Part shown: piece after piece, positions 50,739-59,932 of the stretch
Layout of the letters: each line of letters starts with the position of its first letter
How positions within the stretch are numbered: the stretch's first letter is position 1
Source of the DNA: Rhodococcus globerulus NBRC 14531
GTDB lineage: Bacteria > Actinomycetota > Actinomycetes > Mycobacteriales > Mycobacteriaceae
Length of the DNA stretch: 64,000 nt
Assembly: GCF_001894805.1 (NCBI RefSeq)
Contig: NZ_BCWX01000002.1
Coordinates: 1,240,001-1,304,000, forward strand
Direction: 5' to 3'
Position numbers and translations under genes: made by a program
Notes under the pieces: generated by a model
What the model was told of the DNA's origin: nothing
The model's database searches: none
The model's input: only the letters and a program-made list of their open reading frames with translations

Positions 50739-51653
50739 TTACGCATATCCGCCCCAACTGGGGGCTTGAGCGATCAGCGATTTCGAGGTCAACAGCCGTG
50801 GTTCGCTGCCGTCTGGGTTCATGACCCAGATACCCACCAGGGTGCGAGGTTCAGCTACCCCGTGCGTGTAGACGATTTTCGAGCCGTCTGGCGAATACAC
50901 GGCTCCGACATCATGTTCCGTCGTAAGTGCGCGAATGTCCTTACCGTCGGCTGTCATCACATATGTCTCGGATTGGTTCTTCCCGCCACGGTTGCTCGAG
51001 AAGACGATCGTCGACCCATCCGGCGAATAGGCGGGATCGGAGTTCCAGTACTGGTCACGCAGCACCGGGAACCATCCGGTGCCGTCAGCCGAAAACCCTG
51101 CAATGTAGCCGTTTTCGTTGAAGATGATCTTCGTTCCGTCCGGGGAGAACGAAGGAAAAGACCTACTCGGGATGCTGCGATCGTCATTCACCTCCGGTGA
51201 GAGTTGTTGCCGATCGGAACCGTCAGCATTGATCAGGCAAATCCCGCCGACGCAGCCGAATACGATTTTCGAACCATCCGGCGAGAAATTGGGGGAACCG
51301 CCGCGGTCGGTCACGGTCGTCTGCTCGGTTCCGTCGACGTTCATCACCGCGATCCCAGATCCGCGGGTGTAAGCAATCTTGCTTCCATCCGGAGCGACAG
51401 CAGGGTCGGACGCGTATTCAGAGTAGTTGTCGTCAGTGATGGTGGTGGTGAGCTGGCGAAGGCCGCTCCCGTCCGGCTTCATCGTGTAAATCGAACCGTC
51501 GCCATCTGCAAAGGCAATGATTTCTGTCGCCACGTCATGTTCGGGTTCAGGGCTGCTACAAGCCGCGACGAAGAACATGGTAAGAGCCGCAACAACGAGG
51601 ACTCTTGATTTGCTCGATCGAAGCCAACCGTAATTTCTGCGAACTCTCATCAT
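50739..51653 (-). CDS. TolB-like WD40/PD40 beta-propeller lipoprotein
   Basis: A 304-residue exported lipoprotein: signal peptide with VLVVAALTMFFVAACSS, so the lipobox Cys is present. At least six PD40 repeats of the form SPDGSKIVF follow (APDGSKIAYTRG, SPDGSKIVFGC, SPDGTKIIFNE, SPDGSTIVFSS, SPDGSKIVYTH), interleaved with 'VMNxDGSExxxLT' units. Likely a protein-binding scaffold at the cell surface. ATG-ATG at 51653/51650, GAGG just upstream. Lies 141 bases before the other propeller gene and could be cotranscribed. Confidence 0.85.
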   Translation of the reverse strand: MMRVRRNYGWLRSSKSRVLVVAALTMFFVAACSSPEPEHDVATEIIAFADGDGSIYTMKPDGSGLRQLTTTITDDNYSEYASDPAVAPDGSKIAYTRGSGIAVMNVDGTEQTTVTDRGGSPNFSPDGSKIVFGCVGGICLINADGSDRQQLSPEVNDDRSIPSRSFPSFSPDGTKIIFNENGYIAGFSADGTGWFPVLRDQYWNSDPAYSPDGSTIVFSSNRGGKNQSETYVMTADGKDIRALTTEHDVGAVYSPDGSKIVYTHGVAEPRTLVGIWVMNPDGSEPRLLTSKSLIAQAPSWGGYA

Positions 51654-51811
51654 CGACCTCAGCTCCCTAACCGTGAGGACCAGGAACCTGGCCAACTATT
51701 ACTGCGAGTGTGCCAGGGCCGACGGGCCCTCAAGTCCCAGACAGCAATGACAACCCGACGATTTCTTGCCGCAGTCACGACGCGCGCAGGGCCAACTGCT
51801 CTAATCAACCA

Positions 51812-52303
51812 ATGACGATCACGGGATTGATAGAGGTCGGGCACCACACGTTTCTCATCTCGGCGGCCGACGCCGATCCCACCGACACCTACACCACCGG
51901 CCAAGTTTTCGACGCCGGCAACCACCTCATCTCCGTTCACACCGGAATCGCCTACGGTCCCGTCAATGTCACACTTGAACTGTTGTCCGGTGAAGACCAC
52001 ATTTTCGAAAACGGTGGACCTTATATCGATCTCGACGCGTGGGACAACATCGAAGAAGTCACCGTGGTGTGCCGCGAACCCATGCTTTTCATCACCTTGG
52101 CAAACGAGATCGTCGAAGAATTCGGGAAGCTCACCTCCCACCGAGGTGCTCGGCACTTCCGCATCGCCACCCGTGGACGAGCATCGCACTGGGACCTCGA
52201 CGTCGACACCCCCACCGAGGACTACCTCATCCAGACCTGGCCCACAGGCGGACCTTCGATGATCCGCGAGATCAAAGCCACCGATGGCGTCTGGAAAGAA
52301 TGA
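51812..52303 (+). CDS. Hypothetical protein
   Basis: A 163-residue protein I do not recognise. It starts MTITGLIEVGHHTFLISAAD and is acidic; GLIEVGHHTFLI, TGQVFDAGNHLISVHTG and FRIATRGRASHWDLDVDTPT suggest a two-lobed beta-rich fold. No signal peptide, membrane segment or catalytic motif. ATG at 51812 is preferred; the open frame begins at 51710. Divergent from the PD40 lipoprotein gene. Confidence 0.7.
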   Translation: MTITGLIEVGHHTFLISAADADPTDTYTTGQVFDAGNHLISVHTGIAYGPVNVTLELLSGEDHIFENGGPYIDLDAWDNIEEVTVVCREPMLFITLANEIVEEFGKLTSHRGARHFRIATRGRASHWDLDVDTPTEDYLIQTWPTGGPSMIREIKATDGVWKE

Positions 52304-52709
52304 GCGCATGCAGATTCGATCGCGGTTCGGCTTGCGCGAACTGAGACCGCTCTATGTTGTTCCGTCGCTGTACACGTCGGACCTCAAACGCAGCACCCAG
52401 ACCGCTCGCCCTACCGGCGACAGTTCGGAATCGAGCTGCTTCTTCTCTCTGCTCTGCGTGAGGCGTATACCCCCCATAGTGGGTTGTGACGTCGCCGAGT
52501 TCGCTCGCCGATTATGCACACGCGCGGATGATCCCGCCTGCGCGTGCACAATTGCCACGCGGCGGTCGACCGGGTGATCTGTACTTTCGAATCGCGCCGG
52601 AAAGCTGTATCCAACGGTGACGGCCTGGATGCTGGACTCGGACCCGGCGCTGCGCCGGTGTCGGTGCCGACAAGATATCCCGTAGTCGACCGGATAGACG
52701 GCGTGGGGA
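52304..52709. other. Intergenic stretch, no supported gene
   Basis: About 400 bases. Short frames have no recognisable product and no ribosome sites. It may carry the upstream part of the decayed gene that follows. Confidence 0.4.
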
Positions 52710-53055
52710 ATGCGCGGATGGGCATCGCTATCGTCTGGACTGAGGGCCGACAACGAGGTCAACGAGCTTCTCGATATCACACGCCGGTTCACTGTGTTGC
52801 GAAACTGCTGCAAGGCGAATTGGGGATACCAAGGCTGCAAGGACAGTGTCCGCCACCAGAGAGTTCCACCTACGCGAGATCGCCCCGGCTACCTATCTAC
52901 TGACCTATCCACTCCAGCAAGACACCAAGCTCACACGCAGGGCAACTATTTGGCAACGGCGCGAACGTGATTGGACGGTCCTCTATCACCACGGAACTCT
53001 CGTCTCCGACCCAACACTGAACGTGGTGATTCATCACCCTCGAGTGGATCAATAG
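52710..53055 (+). pseudogene. Decayed DUF4440/SnoaL-like gene
   Basis: Two frames together resemble a short NTF2-fold (DUF4440) protein. The start is in one frame (LRADNEVNELLDITRRFTVL, near 52737-52800) and the end in another (FHLREIAPATYLLTYPLQQD followed by an ATIWQRRERDWTVLYHHGTL ending, 52861-53020). The DUF4440 middle is missing, so there is a frameshift and probably a deletion. The 3' frame could be read from GTG at 52846 as a 69-residue peptide, but without its other half it would not fold as the family does. Confidence 0.5.
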
Positions 53056-53068
53056 CTAGGCTCACGTT

Positions 53069-53941
53069 ATGACACGACAAGTAAGTGCATGGGGTGGCGC
53101 GCTCTGGCTGAGTCCGCAACATCGCGAGGCAGCACTCGACGCAGCTCGCGAACTCGACGAGTTGGGTTACACGCGGTTGTGGACGTCAGGCGGTTTCGGA
53201 GAAGGCCTGCCTGCCGTGTACGGCGAAGTGCTATCTGCGACAACGCGAATCGGTGTCGCCAGCGGCATTGCCAGCATCTGGCATGCTGACCCCGCCGAAA
53301 CCGCCCAAGCCGTCAGCGCCCTCGAGCGCGACTACCCTGGCCGCTTTCTCCTGGGAGTAGGAACCAGCCACGCACCGATCGTCGATGCGAAGGCGCAGCA
53401 CACCTACACCAAGCCTTACACCCACATGGTCCAGTACCTGGACGCTTTGGACGCCGCACCTGAACCGGTCCCCGCTGGTCGCCGAGTCCTGGCAGCCCTC
53501 GGCCCTCGCATGCTGAAGCTGTCGGCTGCCAGATCGGCCGGAGCACACCCCTACTTCGTCCCGCCAGAACACACAGCGCTTGCCCGCGAGATTCTCGGAG
53601 CCGAGCCACTGCTCGCACCTGAAGTTGCCGTGGTCCTCGAAGAAGACGAAACCGCTGCCCGCGGGATCGCCCGCGAATACATGCGCGGCTACCTGTCGTT
53701 GCCGAACTACTCGGACAACCTCCGCCGTCTGGGGTACACCGACAAGGATTTGTTGGACGGAGGTAGCGACGCTCTGATGGACACGCTGATTCCGTGGGGT
53801 GACCTCGAACGTGTCTGTGCCGGCATCGAAGCGCACTACGAAGCGGGCGCCGACGAAGTAGCAATCCAAGTGCTCACTGCAGACCCGACTTCCTTCCCAG
53901 CGGCAGAATATCGGGATCTTGCCACGGCACTGATCGCCTGA
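53069..53941 (+). CDS. F420-dependent LLM-class oxidoreductase (TIGR03620-like)
   Basis: Luciferase-like TIM-barrel flavin/F420 oxidoreductase of 290 residues. ELDELGYTRLWTSGGFGEGL, TTRIGVASGIASIWHADPAE, LERDYPGRFLLGVGTSHAPI and VLAALGPRMLKLSAARSAGA are typical of the short actinobacterial F420 subfamily. Substrate unknown. Follows the decayed gene by 13 bases. Confidence 0.9.
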   Translation: MTRQVSAWGGALWLSPQHREAALDAARELDELGYTRLWTSGGFGEGLPAVYGEVLSATTRIGVASGIASIWHADPAETAQAVSALERDYPGRFLLGVGTSHAPIVDAKAQHTYTKPYTHMVQYLDALDAAPEPVPAGRRVLAALGPRMLKLSAARSAGAHPYFVPPEHTALAREILGAEPLLAPEVAVVLEEDETAARGIAREYMRGYLSLPNYSDNLRRLGYTDKDLLDGGSDALMDTLIPWGDLERVCAGIEAHYEAGADEVAIQVLTADPTSFPAAEYRDLATALIA

Positions 53942-53948
53942 CAGGCAC

Positions 53949-54503
53949 CTAGAACACTTGCACGAACGTGTACCAATCACCGTCGAATTCCTGGTAGCCG
54001 ATGTCGCCGTCATGTCTGGGAACGCCGAGATACGGCGCCCCGCCCGGCAGGTACGCCAGACCAATCGAATTGATCAGCCCGCCTTCGATGAAGAACAGAC
54101 ACCCGTGCTCAACTGACTCGATCCGCCTGACCTGATACACACCTATTCGACGGTCAGTCGCCGACGTCGAGCATTCCTGGGCCTCGGCAGCCAGTGAGTC
54201 CTTCGACGCCATGAACGCAATTCGCGACGGCACCGACAGCGCTACAAGTGCACATGTGAGGAGAACGAGCGCCGGTGCAATCAAACTCCAGCGCCAGGCT
54301 CGAAATTTGAACCACCCAATCAGGCTGAGTATCAACCACACTGCACCCAGGGCAGCGAGCACGGCCATGGCGAGCGCGAAGTACACATACGAAGCGAGTG
54401 GCACAGCACTCCACAGGGCAACACCACAAGCGCCGGCAACGAGCAGCGCTGTGATCCCGACGAGCACAGTCCACCAAGCCTCAGGGCCCACCGCTTCGCT
54501 CAT
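53949..54503 (-). CDS. Hypothetical membrane protein
   Basis: A 184-residue protein with three hydrophobic segments in the first 100 residues (WWTVLVGITALLVAGACGVA, VYFALAMAVLAALGAVWLIL, WSLIAPALVLLTCALVAL) and an extracytoplasmic C-terminal domain with two Cys (AQECSTSATD, EHGCLFFIEGG) that could form a disulphide. Ends 7 bases from the convergent oxidoreductase. No family recognised. Start at 54503; the frame is open to 54557. Confidence 0.7.
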   Translation of the reverse strand: MSEAVGPEAWWTVLVGITALLVAGACGVALWSAVPLASYVYFALAMAVLAALGAVWLILSLIGWFKFRAWRWSLIAPALVLLTCALVALSVPSRIAFMASKDSLAAEAQECSTSATDRRIGVYQVRRIESVEHGCLFFIEGGLINSIGLAYLPGGAPYLGVPRHDGDIGYQEFDGDWYTFVQVF

Positions 54504-54654
54504 CTGGCGACTCTGGCCATACGACGATGCGCACGGTGCCGAAACAGGACACACCACTCGAGCGCCAGCGGTGTAAAAAGCAATTCCTCGTCACTAACGT
54601 GGAACTCGGAGCGATCACGGCTCGCTCCCCCAGCAGACGCAAAAGGAGGACCAC

Positions 54655-55128
54655 GTGAGCACCATCGAAAGTCGACCCCACGCCACCCAACGACTGTCTG
54701 TCACCGACATAGACCCCGAGGCGTACAAAGGCATGCTGGCCATCGAGAAATATGTCCACGCCGGCGACCTCGAATCGAAAACACTCCATCTCCTGAAAAT
54801 CCGTGCCTCGCAGATCAACGGCTGCGCCTACTGTCTGGACATGCACACAACCGAATCCCGAAAAGACGGCGAGGATCAACGCCGGCTGGACGTATTAGCG
54901 GCCTGGAGAGAAGCGTCGTCGTGGTTCAGCGAGGCCGAGCAGGCCGTGTTGGAATTGACGGAAGAAGTGACGCTCATCGGGAAAGGTGGCGTCTCGGATG
55001 AAGTCTGGGCGCGAGTGAAGGCGTCGTACTCCGAGAATCAGATCATTCGCCTGTTGATGGCAATCTCAGCGATCAACACTTGGAATCGGCTCGCCATCTC
55101 AACCCATCAGGAGCTCGCCCCGCTTTAA
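54655..55128 (+). CDS. AhpD-like carboxymuconolactone-decarboxylase-family protein
   Basis: Thiol-active AhpD-like protein of 157 residues. The redox motif CAYCLDMH (Cys57, Cys60, His64) is intact, with RASQINGCAY before it and a second helix pair (NQIIRLLMAISAINTWNRLA) after it, as in the TIGR00778-type alkylhydroperoxidase-core proteins. Likely reduces peroxides with a thiol partner. GTG at 54655 has a near-perfect AGGAGG site. Ends 128 bases before a bidirectional terminator. Confidence 0.93.
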   Translation: MSTIESRPHATQRLSVTDIDPEAYKGMLAIEKYVHAGDLESKTLHLLKIRASQINGCAYCLDMHTTESRKDGEDQRRLDVLAAWREASSWFSEAEQAVLELTEEVTLIGKGGVSDEVWARVKASYSENQIIRLLMAISAINTWNRLAISTHQELAPL

Positions 55129-55255
55129 CACTATGCGGACAAGGAATAGAACGGGACTGCATTCCGGGATGCAGATAATTTGATGAATAAATAGATTTCG
55201 TATTCAATCAGAGTCGAATACATGGTCGGCGCTGCACGTTCCGCAAACGACAGTT

Positions 55256-55294
55256 GGTGCTGCGTACGCACCCTAATAGGGCGTACGCAGCACC
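55256..55294. terminator. Bidirectional terminator
   Basis: Perfect 14-bp stem (GGTGCTGCGTACGC with complement), 11-base loop, followed on the plus strand by TTTCGT. It lies after the AhpD-like gene and also 14 bases after the stop of the leftward 32-residue frame. Confidence 0.75.
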
Positions 55295-55308
55295 TTTCGT
55301 CACTTACA

Positions 55309-55407
55309 TTATTCCACGGTCTCCGGCGAGTCCGATGAGAATGAATCCACGAATGCGATCAACTTTTGCAGCACTGCCGAGATATCGAAATCTTCCAAAC
55401 TACCCAT
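55309..55407 (-). CDS. Putative 32-residue acidic amphipathic peptide, possible small porin-like peptide
   Basis: Minus-strand ATG at 55407 with a GGAAGGGAAG ribosome site 7 bases upstream; stop TAA at 55309, then a terminator hairpin 14 bases later. The peptide begins MGSLEDFDISAVLQKLIAFV and continues DSFSSDSPETVE. It is acidic, has no signal peptide and can form an amphipathic helix (spaced L, F, I, V). Size and character resemble the PorA/PorH cell-wall channel peptides of Corynebacteriales, but no homology is shown. Too short for normal gene callers. Confidence 0.5.
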   Translation of the reverse strand: MGSLEDFDISAVLQKLIAFVDSFSSDSPETVE

Positions 55408-55839
55408 TTCAATCTTCCCTTCCGTGGTGAGGTTGAATCAATCCTTGCAACACCGAATGTAGATCATGTTTTGTCATCGCGCACAGCATCTCCACCGAAG
55501 AGTCGAAAATACGACAATCAGCAAGACATGGGTTAATTTCGCGTATACAGCCTGCTCAACCGACTGTAATGCGCATATTAATCCCACCTGAAATGCTGGT
55601 GAAAAAATTCAAGCTAATCTTCGGAAAAGTTATCGGAACCCGCGTGGCGAAATATTTTGCACACCAACACGCGATGGCATGCTGCGCATCGCCACTCTCT
55701 CCTGAATATCCGATACCGTGAAGGGAGCCGCATTTCCGAAGGGAGCGAGATTGGTAATCCACGTAGGCACTTCTAGTTTCGACGCGAGCGAAGCCCTCCC
55801 TACCTCGATCCATTCGCCCAGATCACCAGCGCTACTGCC
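55408..55839. other. AT-richer intergenic region upstream of the HAD-GH65 gene
   Basis: About 430 bases, more A/T-rich than the surroundings. It should hold the divergent promoters of the 32-residue peptide gene (ATGACA and TACATT are candidate hexamers on the minus strand near 55460-55485) and of the large phosphorylase gene. No other frame is convincing. Confidence 0.4.
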
Positions 55840-58800
55840 ATGACGATCTGGCGAGCAGATGAAACTCTTCGGGCGTCGATCGTCATCGACGGCAAGGTCT
55901 TGCGAGCCGTCTTGTTCGACATGGACGGTGTGGTCACCGACACCGCGAAAGTTCATCTCGCGGCCTGGCGGCGACTTTTCCACTACCTGACCGAGCGAGG
56001 CGAGGTCGGCGATGTGGAACTCAGCGACAACGACTACCGACGATATATCGACGGCAAAGCACGAGCTCAGGGCCTGCAGTCGTATCTCACGTCGCGCGAT
56101 GTGGTTCTCCCGCTGGGAAATTCGGAAGGCTCCCCGAATGCGGTCACCATCACCGACCTTCTCGGGCGCAAGAATACGTACTTCCTCGAAGAGCTTGGTC
56201 GACACCGTGTCGAAGTGATTGTTCCCACGGTCCGGTGGATTCAGCAGTTGCGCTCGGCCGGCGTCCACACAGCGATTGTCTCGGCAAGCAGAAACGCGAA
56301 GTTCGTACTCGACAGCGCCCACTTGGCAAACCTCTTCGATATCCGCTGTGATGGCATCGACGCCGCAAAGCGCGGCCTTGCAGGGAAACCGAACCCCGAC
56401 ACCTATCTGGAAGCTGCAGCGCGCCTGTCAGTCCCACCATCTGAGTGTGTTGTCATCGAGGACGCGACCGCCGGAATCCGCGCTGCCAATTCCGGCGGCT
56501 TCGGCCTCAGTATCGGACTGGGCCCGGCGGAGAACGTTGCAGACCTGATCGGCAGCGGAGCCGACTTCGTGGTGTCCGACGTCAGCGAAATCGATTACCA
56601 CTTCGTCACCTCTGCCTCGGCAGAGGGCGACAACGACGATGCTGCGTGCGAACTGTGTACCGACGGCGCCGACCCGTCCTGGTCCCTCGAATACCGCGGC
56701 CTCAGCCCCGACACTGCTGGGCTGCGGGAAACACTGTTGACACAGGGGAACGGCTATTTCGCCACCCGCGGAGCGCTCCCGGAATCACATGACGACGGCG
56801 TGCACTACCCCGGCACATACATCGCCGGGTGCTACAACAGATTGACTTCGGAGGCAGCGGGTAGGTCTCGCGACGACGAAAGTGCCGTCAATATTCCGGA
56901 TTGGACGGTATTCACCGTGGCCGGACCCGACGGCCAGTGGCTTGGGAGCGGGTCCCATCTGATCGATCATCACCATGAAGAATTCGATCTACGCTGCGGG
57001 ACGGTTCGGCGTGAGACGACTTTCCGCGACATCACCGGCCGAGTGACCAGAATTCGTCAACAACGATTCGTATCGATGGACGATCCTCACCTCGCAGCAA
57101 TCTGCACGACGATCATCCCCGAGAACTGGGACGGCACTGTCCATGTGCGCTCGGGAATCAATGCAGCCGTGTCCAACAACAACGTCCCGGACTATTCCTT
57201 ACTGGCGAATCACCACCTCACCGTCATTTCCGCAGAAGCGGTTGATCACGAACGTGTTTCGACGACAGTCGAAACGTCGACCTCACATATCCGTGTGTCG
57301 CAGTGTGAACGGTTGAGAGTCCGGTTCGATGACGGGTCGACGCCGCAACACACACGGCGCGTGGACGTCAGCGAAAATTCCGTCGCACAGTTGGTCACAT
57401 ACACGGCAACATCGGGTCAGCCCGTAGTTTTCGAAAAAACCATGTCGCTCTTCACATCTCGTGACCACGCAATAGCGGAACCCGACCATGCTGCACGGGA
57501 ACACGCAATCGATGCGGCCGACCATCGCGAATTGTTCCGCCGGCATTGCATCGCGTGGGAGCTTCTGTGGCACAAATTTGCCATCACTCTGGGCTCCGAT
57601 GTCACAACATCTTTGGCCGCCAACGTCCAGCTCGTTCACGCACTGCAGACCCTGTCCGCGCACACCATCGATCTCGACGTGGGCGTTCCGGCGCGAGGAC
57701 TACACGGCGAGGCCTATCGCGGGCACGTGTTCTGGGACGAATTGTTTGTCACGCCAATCCTTACTCTGCGCCTACCCGAATTGACACGATCATTGCTGCT
57801 GTATCGAAGTCGCCGACTTCGACAGGCAAAGAGCAATGCCGGAAAGACAGGACACGATGGCGCACTGTTCCCCTGGCAGAGCGGTAGCGATGGGCGCGAG
57901 GAAACGCCGACTGCACTGTTCAATCCGCGATCCAAGCGCTGGATGCCCGACAATTCCCGACGTCAGCATCACGTGAACCTCGCCGTCGCATACAACGTAT
58001 GGCACTACTGGCAAACAACCACCGACCTCGAATTTCTCAGGAATCACGCGGTCGAACTTCTAGTCGAAAATGCGCGCTTTTGGATCAGCCGGGCTGACTA
58101 CGACGCCACCGATGACCGATACGACGTCCGGGGCATCATGGGCCCGGACGAATTTCATGACGGCTATCCAGGTCGCCCTGGCGAAGGCATCGACAACAAT
58201 ACGTACGTCAACATCATGACGGAGTGGTCACTGATGCGAGCGCTCGACGCCGTCGAGATTCTCGGCCGCACAAGCCGATCCATCACCGAAGACCTCGAGG
58301 TCACAGAATCCGAGTTGGCGGCCTGGGACAAGATGAGTCGTCGTCTGCGCCTCACCTTCCTTCCGAATGGCCTGCTCGCGCAATTCGAGGGTTTCGATAC
58401 CCTCAAAGAACTGGATTGGGCAGACTACCGATCCCGGTACCTCGATATCGGTCGGCTCGATCTCATCCTCGAAGCTGAAGGCGACTCGACCGTCCACTAC
58501 AAGGCATCCAAGCAAGCAGACTTACTCATGCTGCTGTATGTATTTTCCGCGGAGGAACTGACCGATCTGATCGCACGGTTGGGTTACCACTTCGATCCGT
58601 CGTCGATTCCGTCCATGATCGATTACTATCTGTCCCGCACCACGCACGGATCGACTCTCAGCCGAATCGCGCACACCTGGGTGCTCGTCCGCGGTAATCG
58701 TTCGCAATCATGGGACATGCTTCGCAGCGCGCTCGCGTCGGATCTCTCGGACTCCCAGCATGGCCGTACGCGAGAGGGCATTCACCTCGCTGCGATGGCG

Positions 58801-59064
58801 GGCGCGATCGATATTCTCGAACGCTGTTACACCGGCCTCGACTTCCGTGACGATGTTGTGTGGTTGCATCCGCAATTGCCGATCGAACTGAGCGAACTTG
58901 CCTTCACGATCTACTACCGTGGCCATCGATTGCAGATCCAATGCACACATTCTTCAGTGACCGTATCGTCGGAGACGAAAGATGCTGCACCGATCGAACT
59001 TTCGATCGACGGCAGCAGTCACATAGTATTACCAGGATCGTCCGTAACCGTTTCCGCCCAGTAA
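55840..59064 (+). CDS. Fused beta-phosphoglucomutase (HAD) and GH65 disaccharide phosphorylase
   Basis: A 1074-residue two-domain enzyme. Residues about 20-250 form a HAD-type beta-phosphoglucomutase: VLFDMDGVVTDTAKVH (Asp27 nucleophile, Asp29), KPNPDTYLEAAARL and VIEDATAGIRAA. From about 270 a GH65 phosphorylase follows: N-terminal beta-sandwich, then HGEAYRGHVFWDELFVTPIL and GIMGPDEFHDGYPGRPGEGI with the general acid Glu771. The phosphorylase would cleave an alpha-linked glucose disaccharide (trehalose, maltose or kojibiose) with inverting phosphorolysis to beta-glucose-1-phosphate, which the mutase converts to glucose-6-phosphate. The same pair is separate neighbours in mycobacteria. ATG at 55840 lacks a strong ribosome site. 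Confidence 0.92.
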   Translation: MTIWRADETLRASIVIDGKVLRAVLFDMDGVVTDTAKVHLAAWRRLFHYLTERGEVGDVELSDNDYRRYIDGKARAQGLQSYLTSRDVVLPLGNSEGSPNAVTITDLLGRKNTYFLEELGRHRVEVIVPTVRWIQQLRSAGVHTAIVSASRNAKFVLDSAHLANLFDIRCDGIDAAKRGLAGKPNPDTYLEAAARLSVPPSECVVIEDATAGIRAANSGGFGLSIGLGPAENVADLIGSGADFVVSDVSEIDYHFVTSASAEGDNDDAACELCTDGADPSWSLEYRGLSPDTAGLRETLLTQGNGYFATRGALPESHDDGVHYPGTYIAGCYNRLTSEAAGRSRDDESAVNIPDWTVFTVAGPDGQWLGSGSHLIDHHHEEFDLRCGTVRRETTFRDITGRVTRIRQQRFVSMDDPHLAAICTTIIPENWDGTVHVRSGINAAVSNNNVPDYSLLANHHLTVISAEAVDHERVSTTVETSTSHIRVSQCERLRVRFDDGSTPQHTRRVDVSENSVAQLVTYTATSGQPVVFEKTMSLFTSRDHAIAEPDHAAREHAIDAADHRELFRRHCIAWELLWHKFAITLGSDVTTSLAANVQLVHALQTLSAHTIDLDVGVPARGLHGEAYRGHVFWDELFVTPILTLRLPELTRSLLLYRSRRLRQAKSNAGKTGHDGALFPWQSGSDGREETPTALFNPRSKRWMPDNSRRQHHVNLAVAYNVWHYWQTTTDLEFLRNHAVELLVENARFWISRADYDATDDRYDVRGIMGPDEFHDGYPGRPGEGIDNNTYVNIMTEWSLMRALDAVEILGRTSRSITEDLEVTESELAAWDKMSRRLRLTFLPNGLLAQFEGFDTLKELDWADYRSRYLDIGRLDLILEAEGDSTVHYKASKQADLLMLLYVFSAEELTDLIARLGYHFDPSSIPSMIDYYLSRTTHGSTLSRIAHTWVLVRGNRSQSWDMLRSALASDLSDSQHGRTREGIHLAAMAGAIDILERCYTGLDFRDDVVWLHPQLPIELSELAFTIYYRGHRLQIQCTHSSVTVSSETKDAAPIELSIDGSSHIVLPGSSVTVSAQ

Positions 59065-59077
59065 CTGGAGATCCAAC

Positions 59078-59932
59078 ATGCCTCACACCAACCCGGACGA
59101 TCCAAATTCCGCGTCGACGGGATACAACAACTCATCCTCTACCGCCGGCCAAGTCGCCCAGAACAGCATCTTCGAGCGTATTGCCCGAGCAGGCTTCGTC
59201 GGGAGCGGCATCGTTCACCTGATCATCGGCTACATCGCCATCCGCCTCGCTCTCGGGGGCGGCGGCGGAACCGCAGACCAGTCCGGGGCGATGACAGAAC
59301 TGGCGAACAAGCCGGGTGGCGGCTTGGCGCTCTGGATCGGCGTCGTCGTATTTGCAGCTATGGGCCTGTGGCGGGTGGTTGAAGGTGTACTCGGCAGTTC
59401 GTCCAGGCCCGATGCCAATAAGAAATTGTCGCGGATATTCGATCGAATCAAGGCGTTCTCCCTGGCCGCGGTCTACTTTGCATTTGCGTTCACCGCGTGG
59501 GGTTTTGCACGCGGAATCGGCAAATCCAGCAGCAGCCAGAGCACCGGGATCACCGCGCGTCTGATGCAATCCGGTGTCGGTTCGGTCGCACTCGTTGTCG
59601 GCGCTCTCGTCATTGTCGCGATCGGCGGTTACCACGTGTACAAGGGAGCCAGCCAGAACTTCCTCGACGACCTAGAGGGGCCCACCAGTGATCTGGTTCG
59701 ACGCCTCGGCACGGTTGGGTATATCGCCAAGGGATTGGCCATTGCGGCAGTGGGTGTGCTTGTGATCGTTGCGGTGATCCAATCGGCCCCCGATAAGTCC
59801 TCCGGCCTCGACGGTGCCCTGAAAACCCTCGGCGCCCAACCTTACGGAGTCGCACTCCTGGTGGCCGCGGGACTTGGCATCATCACCTACGGTCTCTACT
59901 CCTTCGCTATGGCCCGATCGGCCAAGATGTGA
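59078..59932 (+). CDS. DUF1206 membrane protein
   Basis: Integral membrane protein of 284 residues, family of unknown function common in actinobacteria. Three repeated units are visible, each beginning with an aromatic/Gly motif and a pair of membrane segments (FERIARAGFVGSGIVHLIIG; KAFSLAAVYFAFAFTAWGFA; RRLGTVGYIAKGLAIAAVGV). The N-terminal 35 residues are polar. It follows the phosphorylase gene by 13 bases (GGAG site), likely cotranscribed. Its TGA abuts the stop of the convergent FadD gene (TGATCA). Confidence 0.9.
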   Translation: MPHTNPDDPNSASTGYNNSSSTAGQVAQNSIFERIARAGFVGSGIVHLIIGYIAIRLALGGGGGTADQSGAMTELANKPGGGLALWIGVVVFAAMGLWRVVEGVLGSSSRPDANKKLSRIFDRIKAFSLAAVYFAFAFTAWGFARGIGKSSSSQSTGITARLMQSGVGSVALVVGALVIVAIGGYHVYKGASQNFLDDLEGPTSDLVRRLGTVGYIAKGLAIAAVGVLVIVAVIQSAPDKSSGLDGALKTLGAQPYGVALLVAAGLGIITYGLYSFAMARSAKM

